Shown in pieces: positions 50,338 to 62,093 of a stretch of 64,000 nucleotides of DNA. Within the stretch, counting starts at the first letter, position 1; each line of letters opens with the position of its first letter. The stretch comes from Hepsetus odoe. Lineage: Eukaryota > Chordata > Actinopteri > Characiformes > Hepsetidae. A program made the translations under genes and the position numbers. The notes below the pieces were generated by a model. That model saw only the letters and a program-made list of their open reading frames with translations. It did not search any database and was not told the origin of the DNA. The stretch covers positions 10,555,906 through 10,619,905 of the forward strand of contig CM029367.1 in assembly GCA_017165825.1 (NCBI GenBank), read 5' to 3'.

Positions 50338-50530
50338 AGAAGTGAAGTGAAGTGAAAGTGGCTATCATTGAGAAACACAGCACAGGACACAGCAAACCAC
50401 AATGAAATGCAACCTCTGCATTTCACTCAAACACACTGTGCAGCAGGAGTGATGGGCCCGGTACCTTCACAAGGGTACCTCAGGGCAACCTATGATCGGG
50501 GATTCAAACCCATTACCTTCCTGTCCCTGG
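50338..50530 (-). mobile_element. Type B SINE, copy B9 (degraded)
   Basis: The minus strand keeps a B-box-like gggtttgaatcccc, gttgccctgaggtacccttgtgaagg, the short ctgctgcacagtgtg segment and the tail cactttcacttcacttcactt. The A-box head is lost and the centre is shortened. Confidence 0.75.
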
Positions 50531-52540
50531 TTAAACAGTAATTTTTTGAAAGTTCCTCCACCAAAACCTTAAATAAGGCACTTCACAGCTCACTGTGATG
50601 CACAATTTCTGTGTAGTTGCAATATATTGTAAATAAATAATAAGAAAAACACAACTTGTTAATATAATGAATTGTTTCATTTCATAATTATTCCATGCTT
50701 TTAAGATTTTATTTCATGATTCATGATGTGCTATAGTATGTTCCCTATACATTTTAACACTTAGAACATCAAAAAACCAACATTCACATACTAAATTCCT
50801 GCATTTCGATGTTGTTGAATGGCTCACAATATGTATTACCATGCACTTGTAAATTGCTCATTTACTTCTTGATTGGTCTTATTTATTTCTTTTTACACCG
50901 TTGATGATTCATCAGATTACTTAGAAAAACACATCTGCGACTGTGATGAAGAGACAATATCCTCCCTAATAAACAATTAAATAATACTGTGAATAGCTTA
51001 TTTGCATATTGCAACTTTCAGTATCAGTATTGCAATAATGATTTAAAAAATATATACTGTTCAACACTGATATTTATCCAGTTTAGCTAAAGAATTATGT
51101 CTCTGTAGGGTCTTGGCACTAAGCACTCAGAAGCAATATTAAATGCTTCTCAAAAACCAACCTTTGTTCCCTGTTGCCATTGGTGACTATTAGGTTTTGT
51201 CTCGCTTCTTTCAGCAGGTTCTACAAACTGAAATGCAGCCAGATCGAGCATGTGAGAATAAGTATATTTCTTGGTGTTAAAACGCACTGGATCATCATCA
51301 GTTTTTATAGACCCATATATGAAAAATGAACAAACTGCTAACCTCGTCTGAACGGACTTCTACAGAAATTCTTTATCTGCAACAAATCCAGCCGTGCCAA
51401 AGTCGGTTGCTCAGCATTCTTCAACCCTTGCCATTATTTCACCTCTGAAATTGTCACAGGGGATTAAGCATTCCATATGATGCAATACTCATGACATTTG
51501 AGGGAATTTTGTTCTCCACGTGGCATGCTGCTTTCGCTCGCACTGTGCGCAAAGCATGACGAGAGGCCCTCCTGCCTTTGAATGCATTTTCTGTAGAAAA
51601 GGTGAGGCAAACCTAACAACTTATACAAAGGTTGCCATCATTTTTAAGGAAAAATTGCTGATGCCAATTCAAAAACATTTATAAAATTGTAAGAGGGCCT
51701 ACATCTACCTAGAATTGCACTTTGGGAGAACTATAACATTTAATTACTATAATTACTAATAGGTATAGGTAATTACTATAGGTATAGGTATAGAATTAAA
51801 AAATGTATAATCAAATATTGTTCAAAAATTCTGATGCCATTGTGCATCCCTACAGAACTATACCCTTTGTGCTGCACTATTTTGCTATTAAATAATTAAT
51901 GTTCAAAACCTTGGAGCCCAATGAGCTCTTACATTCCCAGCAATACAGGTCATTCTTGCCAGTAGTGGTCCCTGGTCCTGGAGGCTTCCTGCTCCCAACA
52001 AAACCGATCCAACTGTTGAGCTAATTCATTCTTTCTTGTGTTAAAATATGTGTTTAAGAACTAAGAAACCTGTTCTCAACCTGTTTTAACACACATGAAG
52101 TACCTGTAATGCAATGAGTTCTAGGGGCTGTATTAAATACTGGGATAACATGGAGATGTGCAGACTCATGCAATGTTAGTTTATGAAACCCTTTATTTTA
52201 AACACAAATTTTGCTTCCAGTAAGAGGTTTTATAAATGGCCCATATCTTACATTTGTCTGGAGTTTATTTCCCCTAAGCCCCTCTCGTGGTGTGTACCAA
52301 AATAAATCATTTTTTTACATGCCCATTTTCTGGCCTCTCTTTATCCCTAAGATTTAAACAAGCTGCTTTTGTTTCATCATTAAGACTGAAATATGTAAAT
52401 GACCAGTGCTCTGATTGGCTAATAGCATTGTATATTTCGAGTAAGGAACAGTGGCTGATGAAGACACTGTATGCCATGTATTATAATATAATATGTATAA
52501 GGCTTATTTATGCCCCTTGTTAAATATAGATACATATATT
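50531..52540. other. Intron without recognisable elements
   Basis: A short local duplication of aattactataggtataggta lies at 51758-51795. No gene seen. Confidence 0.5.
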
Positions 52541-52587
52541 GGGAGAAGGATGTTGAGGATGGAGCTGCCTGGCAATCGGAGAAGATG
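52541..52587 (+). mobile_element. LINE reverse-transcriptase C-terminal scrap
   Basis: The 47 bases translate in frame as GRRMLRMELPGNRRR, close to a C-terminal motif (RRMLRMELPGxRxR) common in fish LINE proteins. It is very short, with nothing recognisable either side. Confidence 0.5.
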
Positions 52588-52629
52588 TTTTCTGACAGCT
52601 TGCAGATAAGCATGAAATTGTGTCGTTGA

Positions 52630-52823
52630 AGGGGTGGTGGTCTAGAGGTAGGAAACTCACCTAGAGATTGAGAGGTTGCAGGTTTGAATCCCACCTCCAG
52701 CACTGCCACCATTGGGTCCCTGAGCAAAACCCAAAAACCCAAGTTGCTCCAGGGTCACTGTTCTTGTAATCTGGAAATGGAAGACGCTCTGGATAAGAGC
52801 ATCTGCCAAATGTCGTAAATTTG
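52630..52823 (+). mobile_element. tRNA-derived SINE with L2/V-SINE-like tail (type C)
   Basis: The head ggggtggtggtctagaggtagg has an A-box-like tggtctagagg, and ggtttgaatccc is a good B-box. The 3' part has gttgctccagggtcactgt and the tail gctctggataagagcatctgccaaatg, a motif shared by many vertebrate SINEs and L2-type LINE ends. It is unrelated to the type A or B tails. Confidence 0.8.
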
Positions 52824-52826
52824 AAA

Positions 52827-53993
52827 ATGGAACATTTGGAGGAGAGCTTAAAACAGAAACAAATATTTTATATAATTACAGCACCACCTCTGCTAATGCC
52901 TCTTTCATAGCAGATACACTATTAAACCTCCTCCACCTTAACCATGATATTGATTGACTCTGAGCAAGCTTATAGCTCATGCAAGTATGAAGCCAGTGAG
53001 TGTTACATGGTTTGAAAGATATATATTTTCATCACATGATTCTTAGGATGCATCCCGTTTTTCATATCACCAAACTAAACAGTTTGTAAAAATATTAGAC
53101 ACTAGACAATAGATCTGTTGTTCTTGGGCTTGTTTGGGGAAAATGTAGCTTGTGTGGTCAGTGTATTACATGTTCATTAAAAGAGCTTTCCTACTGAAAA
53201 TGTATCATGATGTTACCTCCATGCTTCTGAGAAATGTTATTAAATAACAACATTAATGTCCAACCCTGCAAACAAGAGCTGTGATATGGTTTACAGTCTA
53301 AACAAACGACCTAAAAAAACGACATTGCCCTTCTCCATGCTCCACCCAGAGTGATAAATGTTCTACTTTTGGCAGACTGCAGTAGTATAACATGAGAAGG
53401 AATCCATCTACACAACTGACATGTGATCATCTATGATCACAGCCATGATATTATTCAGGATAATGCATTCCCACTCGTTTCCCAAAGTTTCCCAAAACTG
53501 TACACGTAGTTCTCATGGTACAATCTGATTGGTTGAGAATGCTGTTATTTGTGATAATGAAGACTTTTTAAGTTAAATCTAGAGTGCTAGTCATATCCAT
53601 GTGATTGAATGGAATCAGGAGATGTATTTAATACAATCTGAATGTGCATACATCTTCACAATGCTGACCCTTTGTGAGCACTACATGAAGACATTAAACA
53701 TGTTTTTTCTTAACTATGATGAATGATGAACTTCTTTCTGGATTGCATGCTTTTTGAGTCATTTTCAAAAAAAGAAACCTCTACCTGAGGAAAGCAAAGA
53801 CTTGAGTTATTGCTTCTTATTGCATGCCCCAAAGCCCTGCCATGGTGACATTGATTGCCATCCCACTGAACGTGACTTTTTGCCATTACAACACAGGTAA
53901 TGCTCTCAGCACTGACGGCCTGGCTTTGATTACTTCCAGCAGTCCAACAAATCATTTGTGTCAATAAGCAGTGAAGTACATCTGCACTTATAT

Positions 53994-53994
<1 letters not shown>
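52827..53994. other. Intron without recognisable elements
   Basis: Nothing assigned. Confidence 0.5.
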
Positions 53995-54053
<59 letters not shown>

Positions 54054-54070
54054 TCACTCACTCACTCACT
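53995..54070. repeat. CA microsatellite joined to a CACT tract
   Basis: (CA)n of about 27 units at 53995-54049 passes directly into (CACT)n to 54070. The 115-codon minus-strand frame starting in it is an artefact. Confidence 0.95.
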
Positions 54071-54772
54071 AAAGCTCTAATTCATATTATAGAATGTCCA
54101 TTTTTAAAGATGCATCTGTGATACTCATGAATGTAGCACAGCCTTAGGTCAACCTGCTTTGAAGACCTAAAGTAGTCCCCTGAAGAATCTTTTCCCCAAA
54201 TTTACTCACTAACAATTCCACCAATGTAAAGTAGCCAGCACCCAAACTCTGAGGATGAAGGCTAGCATGTTTGCTCCTTTAAGACATCTGGAGTTTCACC
54301 AAATCCTGACTGCCACTAACACAAGATCATTGGACATTTTTGGAAAAGAACACTAGCCGCCAATATTGCTGTCTTCATCTCTCAGCCATGGATGGCTGTG
54401 TCAATGTCTGGAATCGACTTTGACCTAGTGATGCTTAGCCGAGCAGACTGCTCTTGAGGCCAGCTGCTTCTTTAAAGAACCATTTCTGATTAGATGTTCA
54501 AATGTGAACCTTTTTAAAAAACCTAATGTGAAGGTTGGAAAGGGCAAGGTGAAGTCTGTGGAAAGGGCCAGCACACACTGACAGGGAAACGCACATCCAG
54601 AAACACTTAAAGGCAGAGCTTTACTTACACATGGTGAAACTCAAAAATCTCAACCCAAGCAAATAAAAACACAGCCTGACCTTGCTAAACCCGCTCTCTA
54701 CCTACCTCCTCTCTCCTGTGAGTCTGGGTTTTTAAATGTGCTCCTCTTCTGATTTACCACTATTGTTTTTTG
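54071..54772. other. Intron without recognisable elements
   Basis: Nothing assigned. Confidence 0.45.
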
Positions 54773-56108
54773 CTAGAAGAGGAGCCCTACACTGTATCTG
54801 GGGTAAATGATGGTCCCAGACACCAAGGTTAGATTTGAGGTGAGGTTCAGTGACTGGTTTAAAGTAGGAGAGCCCATATAAGACATAGATAGGGTGGTTA
54901 TGTACTGCTTTAAAGCATAGAGTATTGCCTCCCGAGAGCTGTTCTGGAAAGCAGACAATGCTGTCAGTGGTGGTGTGCTCTCCATAGCAACAGGCAGCAC
55001 TGTTGATGCTTGCGGCAACATGGTGCTCTCAGGTGCACCAAAAGGTGCAGTGAACACAGGTGTTATCCCTGCTTGGCAGGAGAAATTCTCATCCTACACC
55101 AAGGGCACATACTCCACCAAGTCTGAACTCCCCACATCTGCAAAACTGGGCAGTGCCCAGGAGAGAAGTGATAGGGCAAATTATTTGGTGTGGGCAAGGG
55201 ATGAGGATGGGAGATGGTTCCCTGGCAAAGCAAACTTGTCCAGCAGAGCTTAATGAATGATGGAAAGGGCAAAAACATGACAAGGTGAAAGGGGAAGGGG
55301 GCTTTCATAGTGCCAGGATCCCCACAAATTAGGGAGAGTGAGCAGGATTTGCCACGTGCTAGGGAACAGAGGGGTGTTATTGGCTCAGACACATGGACTC
55401 ACGTGTTCCGTTCACAACTATACCAACTGCTGAAGGCTCTACTACTCATACATATGGGATCTGAACAGTGCTAGTGGCTAGGACTCATCTACCTCAGTTA
55501 ATTCATTCAGGAAGACGCATCAGCACCAGGAACAGGGACCCCAGTTTTGAGCAGCCTTCAGGGTCATGCCTTATATTGAAGCACCAATTGCACCAGCCCA
55601 GCTCCAGTATATAGTATACAGTCTCTCCTGCCAGAATGGATTGAAGCAATGCTGCTCAGACACCCCAGGGACAGAGCTCATTGCTGATGGCCATCCAGAT
55701 CAGCTTCACCAAGTCCACCTGTCAGTGCCAGCACACTGGCTGCCTCATGTCCTTGGCATAATTATTCTCAAGTCTATTCATTAAGCTAAAAACAATGACA
55801 AAATAACTAAATAAAATTTGCAAAAGAAAAAAACAGGCTACTACTGCACCTACAGCACCCACACTGGTGCTGTTCCAGACAGTATTGTTCAGCTCCTGGT
55901 CAAGCTGGCATCACCATCAGGCGGTGCTACCTGCATTCAACAACTGGGCTGGTGGCACACACTAGCTAGGAAACCAAATAGACACCCAGAAACAGATGCA
56001 GGAACGTTTTGTCATTTTTGTGATTTTGCTGAAAAACAGAGTGTAGGGACCCATTCTGAACCTTTGAACATTCACATTAATGTATCAGAGCAAGGTGAGC
56101 AATATTGA
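54773..56108. other. Unassigned, somewhat GC-richer region with overlapping frames
   Basis: Composition is less AT-rich than the neighbours. Frames at 54975-55253 (plus, 92 codons, containing YLVWARDEDGRWFPGKA), 54773-55057 (minus, 94 codons) and 55818-56108 (plus, 96 codons) cover much of it. The WAR-DEDGRWFPG stretch vaguely resembles a small beta-barrel (Tudor-like) motif, but nothing continues it in any frame. It may be an old retroelement or pseudogene remnant; I do not recognise it. Confidence 0.35.
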
Positions 56109-59100
56109 TTCCTTTTCATTGGCCCTACCAAAAAATGCAATGCTTACTTTCCTGAAAAATATGTATATTTGGCTTGACATATGGGAAGAAATTGAGAATT
56201 TGATAAACAGAGTGACCTGACATTTGTCAATGAAGTGATGTTCAAGGACAGAGTTCTTAGGACATAGTGTCCTACCTACAATCCATTAAAATGTAATCTT
56301 CCTCTCAGTGTTCTGCCCTTTTCCCACTAAGTCTCTTTGCACTTAGCCATACACTAAAATGGCCACTCTCTCTCAACTGAACGTCCCTCAGGGAGGCATT
56401 TTTGTCAGGTGAGTTCTTTCTATCCTTATAGGAGTCTGTGAAAAAGGAATGCTCAGAATTAGAAAGAAAAAAAAAAACCCAAAAAACACTTTTTGGAAGC
56501 AGAAAACCTGCTTTTATCAGCTATTTTGTTGTATGGCTCACTGATTTTCTCCATATCTGTGTCTGGGAATCACTGAACTATTATTATGATAAATATTATA
56601 ATCAAGCCCAGTGTAGAGGCTGGCAAGGACATTTTGTTGGGTGAACGTAAAATTTTCAAGTGAACTAAATGTAACATTTAAGTTGATTGCAGCTACTGAG
56701 AAATTCCAAAATTTTAAACGTTTCTCTGCATAGCCTGGAATTGTTTGGAAATCAATGTTAAATGGTATACTGCAGGGAAGCTTAAGTTCTGATTATGCTT
56801 GGTTTTTAAATGTGTCCTGAACAATCAGTCACGATGGACAGCCAAGAGACACATTATTGTTTATACCTTTGCCTTTTGTCAGAATGACAATAATCCTGTG
56901 TAGTTTAGTATTATTATTATTTTTTCATTAAGGTTTCGTTTCTGTCCAAGTTTCCTTACCTTCTGTGGCACTTCAAAAGAGATCGTCGTTATTTACCTTC
57001 TATTTGTTCATTTTATTTCCAAAAAAATAATCACCTTAACATTTCAGTTGTACAACACATATGTGTATATTATGGAGAGAGAGAAAGAGATCTTGCCACA
57101 GTTTGACTGTGAGAAATCATGTAGAGTGGAATTGATCACCAAATGGTAAATTTATTGGATGCTGTATTTATACAATGCTGTTTTTAAATGGTGTAGGTGT
57201 AGAAAATTGAAGTTCATATGTTAACTTGAAGTGTAAAATTTTTATACCTTCTAATGTACTTTATATTTTATACTTTAGGCAAAATGTTGCACTTAGCAGT
57301 TACTATTGTAAAGGTCAGAATGGTAGGCCATGGTTAAGCCTTAAAAGATCTTGCTTTAAACAACACTGTCAAAGGTCATTCACTATTGAAAATCTTTCAG
57401 GCTTGGACTAGACCCACAGGCCCTCAAGACTGTACCCATAGCAATTTGTTAGCACCACTGTTGTCATTGTCTTCTCTACACTTGGTGATAAAAACACAGC
57501 TTTAAAAATGGATGAATGTATTACATTAGCATATCCTCTGCTCCTGACAGCACTCCGGGCTTTTTCTCACTCTCTGCCTTCCGCATTCTGTTAGGTTCAT
57601 ATCCCGGTATAATCACTTTTTTACCTTTAGCTCAAAGGAAATGCATTTGCTATTTCAAGATCTATTTGCATGGTTAAGACATGTTCACTCATTCAAGTCT
57701 AATGAAAGGAAGAAATATATAAAAAGAATATAAATTTAGGTTAGCTTGGCTAATTATATGTAATCTCTGCAAGAAAAAGAAAGATGACAAAGGACAGAAC
57801 AATGAAGAAAAAGGGCTTTGAGAAAAAAAACAAAAAAAGCTTTTTGGCACTTTATGAAGCTCTCTCAGAAGTGACCCTTATGATTTCTCATGCTTGTATT
57901 CAACAGCATGTTGTCACTGGAAACTGAATACTGTATGAGAGCATAAGGTCAGGCATTGTAAGATCGTGGAAGTTGCACACTCAGCAGGTGAAGAACAAAA
58001 AGTTCCTTTTGAAAGCCAGGGACTTGGAGCAGGATCCCTGCATCATCTCCTCAAATTAATCAAAAGCATGCTGGCGAGATATCAGGAAGTCATATCTTTT
58101 GAGGCTAAGCACTTAACCCATATTACCCATTTTATTGGGAAACATTCTGAGCCATTTTTAACTTTTTTGTTCCCTTTCACTCATTAAAATCCATTAGCTG
58201 GGATTTCTGGATATCGAAGGTGGGCATAGCAGCCTAAACTAAAGTCAAAAGTTATACTGGGCAAGTTAGAGAACTTCAGTGGATCTTAGTACACCCAGAA
58301 CCTTTCAGCAAAGACAGTGAAGCTTGTTAGGCTCTATTGTTCTCGTTTAGTTTTTTTGTTGTCTTTTTGCCTAAATTTAAATGTTAAACATTAAAAATGA
58401 GAGATGCTCCTATCAGCATAAAAGAATTAAGTTAGAAGGCCCCTGTCGTACAGTTTTCTTGCATTATCGTTTGAGAAGTAAAAATATAGTTGTTTACCGA
58501 TGCTTTTAATTGGACAGTTTCATGAAAAATAACATGTTTAATAACGTGATTGCCAATTACCAAAATGTTGCCATATTGTGATATACTCTTGAAAATATAA
58601 TGAATCACAGAATTATTTGTTGCTGTGTTTTCTGTCTCTGCATGATGCTGCCCTTATTTCTGGATGCTCTGTGATGGTTTCAGAGTGAGCGTATGTACAT
58701 ATTCAGAATGATATTCAGATCGATAAGGGCATATTATTATTAATATCTCACTGATATATAATTTTTATTATATAAAATATTAGATCTGGTCTACACCGAC
58801 CAATGCACAAAGCAAAACCATTAACAGTTAACTATTAATCATTTTTCATTAAATCTCCAAATGGCTTTTTCCAATTTTCAAAACATTAAATCTACGAAGA
58901 GCAAATGTATTTAGAAATCCTGATATTAAAGGAACAGAATAGTTTAAAAAGCTGAATAACATCCTTTATATTAAATTGGAGTTCCTATCAGAATAATGGC
59001 ATCTTGAGACATTTATGTCCTTTATGTTTTTTACCCGCTCTAGGCTTTTGGCCACTTTGAGGTTGTTAATATGGCTGATGTGTTCTGAAAATCATCAGCC

Positions 59101-62037
59101 CTCAAGACTGCAGTGTTATAGACAGGGGGATTAGGATTTCCATTTAGGAGCCTGCTACTTTAGCCATGTCTGCTAATTTGCAATAAACAGAAAAAAAGTT
59201 GATTGTGAGCAAGGAGCCAATAAAAGCCTCAACAGTAGAAAATCTAGAGCTGTTAAGATGGTGCTACATTAGGAGATTGGCATGTTGTACATCAGTGAGT
59301 CATGCCATGAATTTCAATTCTGTGAGACCAAATAGAACCTTTATAATTGAGACCAAACAATTGCCTTTTTTCTTGGACTTTTTCCAGCCAATTCTGTTGA
59401 GCCTGCCTTCGTTCAGGGCTCTTGGTACAGGCTAATTGGTGGTGCTTAATTTAGAGGCGTAGGTAAGTGGGATGCCTGTCATGTGTCCATCCTCATTGAT
59501 GCATTACTGACAGTTTTGAAATCTTGAAGGTCTGTCCGTATTAGCGTGAGCGTCTATGACATGAGACTGAAATTACCCCGTGGCCACTTGCAGCTTGATG
59601 ATTCCTGGAATGGTTACTCAGCTTTCGTTCTAAGAAGGGATTCAGTTTTAATACTCTGTCTGCTCCTCGTCAGGCAAGGCACTTCCAAAAACCGAGGTTT
59701 ATGAATAAGGCTGTTGCAGATGCCTGCGGCCCTGTAAGTATGCCTGAAAGCAAATAAGTATGCAGGTCGGGAATTCTGCACCTTGATTTAGTCGAAAATG
59801 TCTATGAAAGCTAGTTAGCAACAGCATGGTGACATAATGTTAACAAGCTTTCAGTTATGTTAGTAACACTCAGTTTTCAGGGTAAGAAACATACTAAGTG
59901 CAAAGTCTGCAAATGCAAATGACAATGTCTGACTAATGTATTGCAGACACTTTGTTCTGCTGCACTCAGAATGCACTCTGACTAGTTTGCTGGTTAAGAA
60001 AAGGTCACACTCAAAGAGTCTTCCAAGAACATAATCAGAGACTGTAAACAAGGTCAGTTAACAAGTAAACAAGTGTATAGTAGAGAAGTGCTGGCATTCC
60101 TGTTCCGTCGCACTGATGTAACATATACCAGGAAACTACTTTTGCAAAAGACTCTAGTCTGACATGTTTTGCCCAAGGGAGGAAATTGCTCAGTGGTGAT
60201 AGACCACTCAGGGACACTTAGTCCACTGCCAGCTTATCAATACACCTGTTACTTACTTAGCAGTCTAGTCTGTTAGCAGCTTAGTTAAATGAAATTTGAA
60301 AAAGGTATCATACCAAAAAAAGCAAAAACGCTTATTGGTAATCAAAATCTTCAGCTTTTTTGAGCATTGACGTAAATTTGGATGACTTTTTTTGTGTTGA
60401 TTTTTTTAGAATGAGTCCATTTTTAGTTGCCTTTCATAGTTAGGTTTTAGGTTTTTTATGTGGATCAGCCAGTAACATTTTGAAATATGGTTATGTTACC
60501 ATGATCAGCTCATGGTACAGTATTGGAAGGAACTGATAAACATTGGAATTTATATTCATGTTTTAAATATACTGTTCATGAACTTTATTAGATAGACCTT
60601 AGGGCGAAATTTCACTCATATGTGCAAACATGGACAAAACCAGGGCAGGTGAAATCATTTTAGCAGTAACACTGCTGTTTACATCCTCCATAATTATTAG
60701 GTTGCCTTTTACACCCATAGAGGAGCATTTGGCCAGAATATTACACCATCCTAGCATCTTTGTTTTACTGGAACAGTTCATGATTTTGGTGATATTTCTT
60801 GGTAAAATAATTTTGTGAGCAGCAGGCCAATGTGAACACAGATCAATATTAATATCTGTCAATCAATATTTATTCATGTTCTGTCAGTTTTGAGCCTAGC
60901 TTTCCTGATGCTTGCAACATCAGCATTTTAGCAGCCAGAACATCTCCTGGGTTTGAGATTTGCAACTCTGCCAACCAATGTCTATTTAAATGACTATTTT
61001 TTCTGTTTCCTTCTATGACACATTATTACTAACATTAGCATTCTTTGGCAAGATACCCTTTTAATATTGTGAAGTCCCTTGGTCTTCAGGTCTACCCCAT
61101 TGCCTTTCATTGTCTATTTATGTAGCTGATACTGTTAGTACTATGCCTGTCATTCTTCCAAAAGCTAGGCTAGGCAGCAGATGTGAATGTGATCTCCCAG
61201 CTGCCTGTAAGAGAGAGCATGCATTAATAAGCACACTCTGTAACATATTGTATTAGTATGCAGGCCTGCTGCCTGTCCCGAGTCTGGTGCCAAAGCCCTC
61301 AAACTCAGCAGCCCCATGATACCATGTGTGAAATGCATTACCTTTTCTTTAATTGCAGAACCTTCCCACCTTTGCAACTAAAGTATGTTGAGTAGGTTAA
61401 GCTCTGCAGTCCAGGAGATACCTCTACTTTATACAGAGAATGAATAACTCAATATATGATATCTGCCTATGTCAGTATCCTTTCCTTACTTTAGCATCTG
61501 GAGGGTTTTTTTGTGGGGCTTGTTTTTTTTTTTTTTTGCTAAAAATAGCAAGCAGCGACACATCTGTCTTTGTGTCACAGCCTTACCTCTGCAAGCAAAT
61601 ATCCTTATGTTGATCTCACAACAGCAAATCTTTTAGACGTGCAATCAAAATACATTATGTAACTGTGTTTATTTTTGTACCATGGCATAATTAGCCCACA
61701 GAACTTCATTTTTAGAAACAGGGTGCAGGCAAATGCCCACAGACAGGAGTTAATCGAGGCTTTTCACCAGACTTCAATTACAGTGCGACAGATAATTTGT
61801 CTGCTGTGGAATCATTCATTTGGGTCATTGAAAAGCTAAGGTGAAAATTCTTCAATGCAAATGAAGGAAATCAGATGCAGAAGAGGTGAACCTACGCTTC
61901 AGTTAATTCACTGCACAAGAGAGGCAATCTATCTTTTTGTTCGTAGACATGATATGTATATATTGCAGATCATTAGTAACGGAATGTTAGCGGTAATTTC
62001 AGTTAACATACAGTTCTAATGCATAGTCATCAACTGG
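56109..62037. other. Plain intron
   Basis: No repeat family or exon recognised apart from a T run at 61525-61539 and a short GA-rich patch at 57075-57091. The open frames are short, scattered and without motifs. Confidence 0.5.
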
Positions 62038-62093
62038 ATAAATAATAATAATAATAATAATAACAATAACACCAATAATAATAATAATAATAA
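62038..62093. repeat. AAT microsatellite
   Basis: (AAT)n interrupted by aacaataacacc in the middle. Confidence 0.9.

Noticed and set aside
53710..54057. 115-codon minus-strand frame
   Set aside because: It begins inside the CA repeat and its remainder lacks any motif.
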